The translations under genes were made by a program, and so were the position numbers. Source: JBMYZL01 sp965661765 (GTDB taxonomy: Bacteria; Bacteroidota; Bacteroidia; Flavobacteriales_D; Sanyastnellaceae). Taken from it: a DNA stretch of 30,396 nt. Below are positions 23,720 to 30,396 of the stretch, in pieces (positions within the stretch are counted from its first letter, which is position 1; each line of letters begins with the position of its first letter). Where the stretch lies: contig CBFIFE010000033.1 in the NCBI GenBank assembly GCA_965661765.1, positions 1-30,396 on the forward strand. The letters run 5' to 3'. Under the pieces are notes generated by a model, which did not search any database, was not told where the DNA came from, and was given only the letters and a program-made list of their open reading frames with translations.

Positions 23720-25198
23720 ATGGAAAATAGAATTTTCAACTTGAGAGTGCCTCTTCTCGGAGTTCTGTTTCTGGCATCTTCTCAGATTAGCTCTGCACAA
23801 AATTTTACTGAGGTTCAGGGCACCCCATTCGTAGGCACCATCTACAGTTCAGCGGCTTTTGCTGACGTAGATGGCGACGATGACCAGGACGTATTAATTA
23901 CTGGACAAGATGACGATCTTGTTCGCATTGCGAAGCTCTACACTAATGACGGATCGGGTGATTTTTCCGAAGTGATCGATACACCATTTGACGGCGTAAG
24001 ATATGGCGCAATGGCCTTCGGTGACGTAGATGGAGACAGCGATCAGGATGTACTCATTACAGGGATGAGCGACGGCGGCCGCATCTCGAAACTGTACACC
24101 AATGACGGGTCGGGCAATTTTACCGAAGTGCTGGGCACTCCTTTTGACGAGGTTTATCAAAGCTCAATAGCCTTTGCCGATGTAGACGGAGACAACGATC
24201 AGGATTTACTCATTACGGGGGATAATAGTTCTTTTGCTGAAATCACCAAGCTTTACATTAATGATGGATTGGGCAATTTCAGCGAAGAAATGGACACACC
24301 TTTTCATGGCGTTGATGAAAGCTCAATCGCCTTTGCCGATGTAGATGGCGATAATGACCTGGATGTACTGATCACCGGTTTGGGTTCTGGAAGCCTTGGG
24401 GTTATCACGAAGCTGTATGCCAACGACGGTACAGGTGGTTTTACCGAAGTGACGGACACTCCTTTTATCAACGTTGCCGCAGGTTCAGTCGCCTTTGCCG
24501 ATGTGGACGGTGACAACGATCAGGATTTACTCATTACGGGTGTTGACCTCCCGGGAAATCGCTTATCGAAATTGTATACCAACGATGGGGCAGGCAGCTT
24601 CACTGAAGCGACTGATATCTCTTTTGAAGGAGTATACGAGAGCTCTGTTGCCTTTGCCGATGTGGACGGCGATAACGATCAGGATTTACTGCTTACAGGT
24701 GCTTCCATGTTCAATCTACACTCAATTATGTACATCAATGACGGTTCGGGAAATTTTACTGAATTGATGGACACACCACTTGACCCTATTAACAATGGCT
24801 CAATTGCCTTTGTAGATATAGATGGCGACAGCGATCAGGATGTATTCATGACGGGGCAAAATCTCTCCATTACAAGTCACATTTCGAAACTTTATATCAA
24901 TGATGGAAAGGGAACTTTGACCAATGACTTTCTCGGAGACATAAGTCTGAATTTTACCGTATTCCCGAACCCCGCTACTACAGATAATTTGAACATTCGC
25001 ATTGCAACGACGGAGGGTAGTCTTCTAACTCTTAGTGTGTTTGACATGTACGGCAATCTGGTAAGTCAACAGAGAAAATTCACCAATGTCGGGGAACAGA
25101 CTCTTCAGATCAATATTGCTGATCTAGCTGTTGGAACCTATACCATGCAGGTTGATAACTGGAAAAAACTGAGCGTTGCCAGGTTTATCGTGCAATAA
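23720..25198 (+). CDS. Secreted VCBS/FG-GAP-like seven-repeat protein, T9SS type A (copy 1)
   Basis: A 492-residue exported protein. After a signal peptide (to about residue 28, ending SSAQ) there are seven repeats of about 53 residues with consensus TPFxGVxxSSIAFADVDGDNDQDVLITG, a variable loop, then KLYTNDGSGNFTEV. DxDGDxDxD is the Ca-binding loop of VCBS/FG-GAP repeats. Seven such units, with the first strand NFTEV placed before repeat 1, suggest a closed seven-bladed beta-propeller. The type A sorting domain follows (FPNPATTDNLNI ... VGTYTMQVDNWKKL ... RFIVQ, about 410-492). Likely role is surface binding or recognition. No catalytic motif is seen. No -7 element was found in the 156-bp gap upstream. 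The next gene is a paralogue with the same architecture. Confidence 0.88.
   Translation: MENRIFNLRVPLLGVLFLASSQISSAQNFTEVQGTPFVGTIYSSAAFADVDGDDDQDVLITGQDDDLVRIAKLYTNDGSGDFSEVIDTPFDGVRYGAMAFGDVDGDSDQDVLITGMSDGGRISKLYTNDGSGNFTEVLGTPFDEVYQSSIAFADVDGDNDQDLLITGDNSSFAEITKLYINDGLGNFSEEMDTPFHGVDESSIAFADVDGDNDLDVLITGLGSGSLGVITKLYANDGTGGFTEVTDTPFINVAAGSVAFADVDGDNDQDLLITGVDLPGNRLSKLYTNDGAGSFTEATDISFEGVYESSVAFADVDGDNDQDLLLTGASMFNLHSIMYINDGSGNFTELMDTPLDPINNGSIAFVDIDGDSDQDVFMTGQNLSITSHISKLYINDGKGTLTNDFLGDISLNFTVFPNPATTDNLNIRIATTEGSLLTLSVFDMYGNLVSQQRKFTNVGEQTLQINIADLAVGTYTMQVDNWKKLSVARFIVQ
23800..24930. repeat. Seven in-frame tandem repeats, about 160 bp each (copy 1)
   Basis: Each unit holds a conserved core of about 45 bp coding for AFADVDGDNDQDVLITG, followed by a variable segment. 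The cores are very similar at DNA level (e.g. GATCAGGATTTACTCATTAC recurring), so unequal recombination between units, or between this gene and its neighbour, is likely. Confidence 0.85.
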
Positions 25199-25607
25199 AG
25201 AGACCTGCATCTAATTTCTTTTGCCAATCAGAGAGCATAAATGCAAGAATGCCATGAGACTGGATTTGAGTCAAAGTTCTGTCCGCATTGGTAGATATTC
25301 TTTCAAATGGGTTATCGCTCAGATCCGCTACGAGCTTCTTCCGGGATTTGCATACTGAATTGCGGGGCGTAACCCAGAACGAAGTCTACGCATGTCTGTG
25401 GTGATTTAAATGCTGTATTCATAATTCTCAGCCGATTTCAGCCCCGATAACGTGAAGGATTTGCGGCTTGAGAAGCAAGGTGATAATTCGTCCTTCACAA
25501 TAGGCTGAAGTTGTTTCATTCACTATTTAAGACGTTTCAAATCATTTAAACTGCATAGCTAGTAGTGCATCATTAGTTTTTGAATAGTTGATTAAATAAT
25601 TTCAATC
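25199..25607. other. 409-bp non-coding gap between the two propeller genes
   Basis: No convincing ORF or RNA gene was found. GTGAAGGA at 25452-25459 and TCCTTCAC at 25491-25498 form a perfect 8-bp inverted repeat with a 31-nt loop. The last ~100 bp are AT-rich, as expected for a promoter, but the nearest -7-like string (TAGTTTTTG, about 25576) is one base too long. The middle part may be a decayed insertion remnant; I cannot identify it. Confidence 0.55.
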
Positions 25608-27125
25608 ATGAAAAAAAGAATCAGTACTTCAAATACATTTTTTCTCGGAATACTCTTTGTGGCGCTTAGCCAGGTTGTCAATGCCCAGAATTTTACCGAA
25701 GTGATGGGAACACCCTTCGTTGGCGTTACAAATGGTGCGATCAGCTTTGCAGATGTGGATGGCGACAATGATCAGGATATACTCATTACAGGAGATCAGG
25801 TTCTCGGAGGTCCTGAAGGGTTAACGGCAAAATTGTACATGAATGACGGCACAGGCAATTTTACCGAAGTGATGGGAACACCATTTACCGAGGTTATGGC
25901 CAGCGCGGTTGCCTTTGCCGATATTGATGGCGACAATGACAAGGATGTGCTCATTACAGGCGGCTTTGGAGGACTGGTTTATCCGACAACGGGACTGTAT
26001 ACCAATGATGGATTGGGCAATTACACCCAAATGGCGGGCACTCCTTTTGACGACCTTGTTGATGGCTCGATTGCCTTTGCAGACGTGGATGGCGACAACG
26101 ACCAAGATGTACTCATTACCGGGGTAGATCCGATGATTAATTACATCGCAAAATTGTACACCAATGACGGTTTGGGCAATTTTACGGAAGTGACGGGAAC
26201 GCCTTTCGCCGGCGTTCAAGAGAGCTCGATCTCCTTTGCGGATGTAGACGGCGACAACGACCAGGATGTGCTCATCACGGGATTAAACTTGGTAGAGCCA
26301 GGTATGCCTGGTGATCGCATCTCGAAACTGTATATGAATGACGGGGCCGGCAACTTTACTGAAGTGCTAGGCACCCCTTTTGATGGCGTTGAGCTAGGCT
26401 CAATCGCTTTTGCCGATGTGGATGGCGACAACGATCAGGATGTGCTCATCACAGGGAGAAATGACGCCGGGTACAGCTCGAAGTTGTACACCAATGACGG
26501 GTCGGGCAACTTTACTGAGGTAATGGGCACGCCTTTCGCCGGCGTTCAAGAGAGCTCGATTGCCTTTGCAGATGTGGATGGCGACAGCGATCTGGATGTA
26601 CATATTTCGGGGATCGAAGTTTCTACTCCTGTTTACGTCCCCATGTCAAGACTGTACCTCAATGACGGTACGGGCAATTTTACCGAAGTGATAGACTCGC
26701 CTTTTGAAGGCGTCCGCGATAGCTCCATCGCCTTTGCCGATGTAGATGGCGACAACGATCAGGATGCGCTCATTACCGGGTCGAACGCGAGTGGTTTTCC
26801 CATTTCGAAATTGTACCTAAACAACGCGGGAGCTCTTTCTTCATCAGATGACTTATTTATTGATGCCAACCAAGACCTCACTCTATTTCCTAATCCCGCA
26901 ACTTCAAGCAATGTGAATGTTCGTTTTTCTTCAACAGGAAGTCACACCATCGCGATTCGGGTGTATGACTTTCGGGGACAATTGATCCGCGAGCAACTGG
27001 AGAATGTCGGAACCGGAGAACAAACCTTGGTCGTTGATATCGCTGGACTGTCCTCGGGAGGATACTTCATCCATCTGGAGCACGGAGAAATGCTGGGAGT
27101 TGCACGATTTACGGTTCAGAAATAA
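25608..27125 (+). CDS. Secreted VCBS/FG-GAP-like seven-repeat protein, T9SS type A (copy 2)
   Basis: A 505-residue paralogue of the preceding gene. The signal peptide ends near VNAQ, and NFTEVMGTPFVGV again precedes repeat 1. There are seven repeats with the core SIAFADVDGDNDQDVLITG and variable loops between LITG and the KLY strand, for instance LNLVEPGMPGDR in repeat 4 and IEVSTPVYVPMS in repeat 6. Repeat 6 diverges most (DVDGDSDLDVHISG). The type A sorting domain (about 425-505) begins LFPNPATSSNVNV and ends VARFTVQK. The propeller part is closer to copy 1 than the sorting domain is, as expected from duplication or gene conversion within repeats. The next ORF opens immediately after the stop codon, so it may lie in the same transcript. 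Confidence 0.88.
   Translation: MKKRISTSNTFFLGILFVALSQVVNAQNFTEVMGTPFVGVTNGAISFADVDGDNDQDILITGDQVLGGPEGLTAKLYMNDGTGNFTEVMGTPFTEVMASAVAFADIDGDNDKDVLITGGFGGLVYPTTGLYTNDGLGNYTQMAGTPFDDLVDGSIAFADVDGDNDQDVLITGVDPMINYIAKLYTNDGLGNFTEVTGTPFAGVQESSISFADVDGDNDQDVLITGLNLVEPGMPGDRISKLYMNDGAGNFTEVLGTPFDGVELGSIAFADVDGDNDQDVLITGRNDAGYSSKLYTNDGSGNFTEVMGTPFAGVQESSIAFADVDGDSDLDVHISGIEVSTPVYVPMSRLYLNDGTGNFTEVIDSPFEGVRDSSIAFADVDGDNDQDALITGSNASGFPISKLYLNNAGALSSSDDLFIDANQDLTLFPNPATSSNVNVRFSSTGSHTIAIRVYDFRGQLIREQLENVGTGEQTLVVDIAGLSSGGYFIHLEHGEMLGVARFTVQK
25690..26825. repeat. Seven in-frame tandem repeats, about 160 bp each (copy 2)
   Basis: Repeats of the same family as at 23800-24930. The string GCCTTTGCAGATGTGGATGG and close variants recur in every unit, and the CCTTTCGCCGGCGTTCAAGA string is identical at the start of two units (near 26205 and 26533), pointing to recent exchange between them. 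Confidence 0.85.
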
Positions 27126-27200
27126 ATGAGGAAGCCAACCTGCACCACGGAACACCTGTCCATGACCGGTATCAATTCGCAGCCAAAGATTTCCGGATGG

Positions 27201-28760
27201 ATGAAGCAATTCCTTCCCAGCTTCATTGCCTTGCTTTTCAGCTTTTCAGCGTCCTTTGGTCAGAACACCTATACTTACCCCGCGGGACCGTTTGCCGCCG
27301 TTTATGATGGCGAGCTGATTGAGGCAGACTACTGGGACCTGGAACCAAAAATCCTGTCGGCAGGAGTCGGATTCTGTGACATCGTAGCCGTGGATACCAA
27401 CCTGCTGGACCAGAATGTGGTCGCGCTCGCCGAAGGAGCCTGGCTTTCTGATATCACCTGTGCTTCCAACACAGCTGATTTCACTTCCACCTCCTTACGC
27501 AACCAGGTGCAAACGAGCTTCATTTTCCAGAATGAGGCCTGGGAACTCGAGGAGGGGGCAATCGGGCTGGACGGACTCCCTGTGACATTCAGCTGGCCTG
27601 TATTGAGCCACACCGTGGACGTGACAGACTTCCAATTCATCCTGAATACGGGAGATACGATACAGGCGTACATGACCGGGCTCTGGCCGAATTTTGAGAA
27701 CAACGAGCGAAACTGCGTTGTCCTGTTTGGAGAGTTCGCCAATCGAAAAATGAGCACGGATCCGGATGCGCGTTTTCCAGTAAAATGTGAAATCGTGGAT
27801 GACGGCAGCCCACTGTTATTTGCCGGGCCGGATGGTCAGATTGTAAGCGGTGTGGGATTGTCCTGGGAGACCACAACCAACCCCTACGACCCGGACAATG
27901 GGCCGCGGCTGATTGGAGCGAAACTGAACCACGTCGGCTCACAAAATGAGGGGGAGGGCACCAGCAATGCTCTTTTCAATACCCTTAACGCGGCACTTCC
28001 CAATGACGAATTCGCACTTTACGGTGGCGGTGATTTCAGGCTGAGAATGCTGACCAGTGGTGGCTTTTCTCCTGACGGCGTACGGGGAATCAAACCGAAT
28101 GAATTTGAGCGTTTCTTCCGTCTGCATGCCCTGGCGCCAGACAGTTCTGACATGCTGCTGGAACAAACCGATACCGTGTATACGCTGCTGGGCGGAACAT
28201 TAAAAATCATTGGTTTGTCGGACCTGGGGCAAAGCAGCGAGAGTTATGACGATTGTTACGATGAAGATCGCGACAACTATATCGACGTCATTCTTGAGGG
28301 TGATGAAGCAGCCGCCCGTAACCTCACCTTCCTGGAGATTCCAAGCCTGGCGGGAGGTTATGACCCGTTGTACACCCCCGGTGGTCCGGGTACCACGCCA
28401 TTTCCCGGTGTCATCTACACCTCACCAGGGCCACCTGATCTGGAGCCCGTTATGATCGCGCTGGATGATCCCTGGCGTGTGACCGCAGATTCAACCATTG
28501 TCCTGGGATTGAATGAATTTGAACAGGAGGAAGACCTCTTCGTGGCCTACCCTAACCCTACCGCGGAAAACCTGAGAATCCTCACGGAACCTGGCTTCAA
28601 CGGGCACTTTGAAATCGCTGACCTCAATGGAACGCTGCTGCTCCAAACTGAAGAGTACCACATCAATGTCAAACAGTTCGAAGACGGGATGTACTTACTG
28701 GTAAAAAGGAACGCGGACGGGTCATGTCTGATCACCAGGTTCATCAAGCGAAGTCTCTGA
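27201..28760 (+). CDS. Unknown secreted protein with T9SS type A domain
   Basis: A 519-residue exported protein from the preferred start. I do not recognise the passenger region (about 25-430). It contains paired Cys residues and YDDCYDEDRDNYIDV, an EF-hand- or TSP3-like acidic loop that may bind calcium. The motif GFSPDGVRGIKPNEFERFFRL recurs in exported Bacteroidota proteins of unknown role. The C-terminal ~72 residues are a type A sorting domain (AYPNPTAENLRI, then FEDGMYLLVKR). The start at 27201 (MKQFLPSFIALLFSFSASFGQ) gives a good signal peptide; the ORF itself opens at 27126, directly after the previous stop codon, which would give a 45-residue leader. It is probably cotranscribed with the propeller gene. 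A strong terminator follows. Confidence 0.78.
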   Translation: MKQFLPSFIALLFSFSASFGQNTYTYPAGPFAAVYDGELIEADYWDLEPKILSAGVGFCDIVAVDTNLLDQNVVALAEGAWLSDITCASNTADFTSTSLRNQVQTSFIFQNEAWELEEGAIGLDGLPVTFSWPVLSHTVDVTDFQFILNTGDTIQAYMTGLWPNFENNERNCVVLFGEFANRKMSTDPDARFPVKCEIVDDGSPLLFAGPDGQIVSGVGLSWETTTNPYDPDNGPRLIGAKLNHVGSQNEGEGTSNALFNTLNAALPNDEFALYGGGDFRLRMLTSGGFSPDGVRGIKPNEFERFFRLHALAPDSSDMLLEQTDTVYTLLGGTLKIIGLSDLGQSSESYDDCYDEDRDNYIDVILEGDEAAARNLTFLEIPSLAGGYDPLYTPGGPGTTPFPGVIYTSPGPPDLEPVMIALDDPWRVTADSTIVLGLNEFEQEEDLFVAYPNPTAENLRILTEPGFNGHFEIADLNGTLLLQTEEYHINVKQFEDGMYLLVKRNADGSCLITRFIKRSL

Positions 28761-28820
28761 GTTCTGATCGATTGCCTGCGCCCTCGTTGAAGTCATCCAG
28801 ATGCATACGTGTGGCTAGGT

Positions 28821-28837
28821 AGATTATACATTAATCT
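28821..28837. repeat. Short AT-rich inverted repeat
   Basis: AGATTA at 28821-28826 and TAATCT at 28832-28837 form a perfect 6-bp palindrome with a 5-nt spacer just before the terminator. It could be an operator half-site pair or part of the terminator fold. Confidence 0.35.
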
Positions 28838-28843
28838 AAATTA

Positions 28844-28871
28844 ATCCCGGCCACCAGGTCGGGATTTTTTT
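28844..28871 (+). terminator. Intrinsic terminator after the T9SS cargo genes
   Basis: ATCCCG (28844-28849) pairs with CGGGAT (28860-28865), followed by a run of seven T (28865-28871). It lies 84 bp after the stop codon at 28760 and separates the cargo genes from the lipoprotein gene. Confidence 0.85.
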
Positions 28872-28953
28872 AACCGGAATTCGGACACTAACGGTTCACC
28901 CGCTGATTTTGGTGTTTCACTTGCATCTAATAATAGTGTCGGATTCTGACTTC

Positions 28954-28961
28954 TAGATTTG
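28954..28961 (+). promoter_or_regulatory. -7 element of the pectinacetylesterase-like gene
   Basis: TAGATTTG, a perfect TAnnTTTG match, 23 bp before the ATG at 28985 and downstream of the terminator, so this gene has its own promoter. Confidence 0.6.
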
Positions 28962-28984
28962 AGTATAAATTAATATACATCATT

Positions 28985-30095
28985 ATGAAGAAGTTAAGCA
29001 GTAGCATTTCAGTACTTGTCGGCATCGCCTTTCTGGCCATGGGTTGCTCAAAGGATGCCACAACCATGGATGAAGTCAATGACTCAGGCCCTCTGGCCAC
29101 TGTTCCGTTTCAGGAACTCTATGATCAGGGTGTTGACCGTTACCTGGGTGCTTTTGAACCCACGTCCACAATGTCTCCTTCAACGGGGGTGACGGAATAT
29201 TTCTTTGACATTCCCGACGGCCCCATTTGCTATACAGGAAGCGAATTCTCCATGTTTACAAGGGATGGCAACAGCAATCAACTGTTGATCTTCCTGCAGG
29301 GAGGAGGTTTTTGCGGTTCGTTCTCTTGTGTTGCGGTGGAAGAGGGACTTCCTCTTGTTCCGTTTTGGAATAATGAATCCGGGTGACTCCGAAAATGCGG
29401 CGGCCGGTTGCAATTTGGGCTATGTGCCTTATTGTGATGGTAGTGCCATGATCGGGGACAATGAAGTGGACAGTGACGACGACAGGGTGGATGACCGTTT
29501 CTTCCGGGGTTTGCAAAATCTGTCGGCTTCGCTTGATGTCATTTCGGAAAAGTATCCATCACCCGATAAAGTTGTACTGGCCGGAAACAGTGCCGGAGGT
29601 TTTGCTGTGCATCATGCACTGCCGCTTGTAAGAAAGCTGTATCCAGATGTTGGAATCGACGTGATCAATGATTCAGGAATAGGAGTATTGGACGCGGGAG
29701 GTTGGCAAATGAGTCTGGACTACTGGAATGGCCAGTGCTTTTATCCCGCCAGTTGTTCAGCGTGTATTGTAGCCGATGGGAATACCACCGATTACCACAA
29801 GTACCAGCTGGAGCAGGATACGAACATACGCATGGCCTATATCAGCTCGAAACAGGATGAAACATTCGCTGCGCTCACCCAGGGCGGAGGGGCGGTTTTT
29901 GAAGCTCAGCTCATCCAAGCTTCCGACGAAATGAACGCTGCATTCCCTGATCGCTTTAACAGTTTGATCATCGGTGGAAAAGAGCACACCTTCCTGATTA
30001 GCCGGTATACGCACGAGGTTGCGAGTACTACGGTTAGAGAATGGATAGAAGACATGCTCGAGGAGTCCGATTGGATGTCCAAGATGGATGAATGA
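28985..30095 (+). pseudogene. Pectinacetylesterase/NOTUM-like lipoprotein, one-base frameshift
   Basis: Two overlapping reading frames (28985-29386 and 29328-30095) together give one protein of about 369 residues in the pectinacetylesterase/NOTUM family, serine esterases that deacetylate polysaccharides or other acyl substrates. Frame 1 has a lipoprotein signal with lipobox AMGC (Cys21) and LLIFLQGGGFCGS, the family oxyanion region. Frame 2 resumes with FGIMNPGDSEN and VPYCDGSAMIGD, then the nucleophile GNSAGGF (Ser codon 29589-29591) and the His in GKEHTFL (29985-29987). Removing one T from TTTT at 29363-29366 joins the frames as LVPFGIMNPG, exactly the family continuation. All catalytic residues are kept, so the break is recent or is a sequencing error. 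The lipobox suggests an outer-membrane-anchored surface enzyme. Confidence 0.82.
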
Positions 30096-30396
30096 TGAAA
30101 TTGATGCTGCTTCGCTGTAAAATGTCTCGTTTAGAACTTGGTTCTGCTGAAAATCCTCTTCCAGGATGCACACTTTTACCCCCGGTCAAAACCATCTGGT
30201 TGGCACACGTCGGTCGTAGGCCAGAGAGAGTCAAAGCTGTATGAGGCAGGTATTTATTTATGAGTTCTTCTTCAATAATCCAACCATTTTCAGGGCAGAG
30301 ACCAAAACAAATCCAGATCTATCTCTATCAACTCAATGGAGTTCGAATCTCGTCCTGTTTCCTCCACGAAGTGACCAGTTAACGCGAGAACTGCGA
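30096..30396. other. Right-edge stretch with no gene seen
   Basis: No ORF with a plausible start, composition or motif, and no clear terminator. Near the right end, GAG-TTCGAAT-CTC at 30339-30351 resembles a tRNA T arm, but the rest of a tRNA is absent. Confidence 0.5.

Noticed and set aside
25452..25498. 8-bp inverted repeat considered as a terminator or IS end
   Set aside because: The 31-nt loop and lack of a T-run argue against a terminator, and no transposase or target duplication was found.
23800..26825. The propeller repeats considered as variable repeats of the DGR
   Set aside because: They show no similarity to the template repeat and no GFSVRCLRD-type tail, and their variation is not confined to adenine positions of a template.
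30339..30367. T-arm-like GAG-TTCGAAT-CTC followed by CCTCCAC at the right edge, a possible tRNA end or second attachment site
   Set aside because: The stem is only three pairs, CCA is two bases too far from the T loop for a tRNA, no upstream tRNA body is visible, and the spacing differs from the tmRNA 3' end.

Overview
The window looks like chromosomal DNA of a Bacteroidota bacterium, probably Flavobacteriia or a close relative. The evidence is type IX secretion (T9SS) sorting domains of both type A and type B, several promoter elements matching the Bacteroidota consensus TAnnTTTG, a YtxJ-type bacilliredoxin, a fused alpha/beta 2-oxoacid dehydrogenase E1, and a TSP3/SPOR-like outer-membrane protein. 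It is probably an environmental genome or metagenome contig.

Left edge (1-1.4 kb): the distal end of a diversity-generating retroelement (DGR). An adenine-rich template repeat, cut by the window edge, is followed by a hairpin and a DGR-type reverse transcriptase. The variable repeat and target gene are not in the window. A degenerate 7-bp tandem repeat follows the reverse transcriptase.

Core region (1.4-20.7 kb, GC-rich): ordinary chromosomal genes. A minus-strand operon holds a pRiA4b ORF-3-like gene, miaA and mutS2, the last two coupled by an ATGA overlap. Next come divergent ytxJ and a TPR membrane protein, a small unknown gene, the fused E1, divergent COG2509 flavoprotein, an outer-membrane protein with a DadA-like flavoprotein, a TPR/coiled-coil periplasmic protein translationally coupled to a TonB-like protein, a saccharopine/alanine dehydrogenase-like enzyme, and a large adhesin-like T9SS type B protein.

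Junction (20.7-22.2 kb): a complete ssrA (tmRNA) gene with promoter, tag reading frame and terminator. A large serine recombinase remnant runs antisense into its 3' end, the classic mark of an element integrated at tmRNA. The recombinase has lost its catalytic N-terminal half, and beside the break lies an equally 5'-truncated T9SS sorting domain.

Right region (22-30.4 kb, visibly lower GC): a putative island of exported proteins. It holds a CE1/LpqC-like esterase whose expected catalytic His is replaced, two paralogous proteins each with seven VCBS/FG-GAP-like repeats (probable seven-bladed propellers), an unknown T9SS type A cargo protein, and a pectinacetylesterase-like lipoprotein broken by a one-base frameshift. 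The genes point to cell-surface or secreted functions, perhaps polysaccharide or ester use or adhesion. The far end of the island is not visible.
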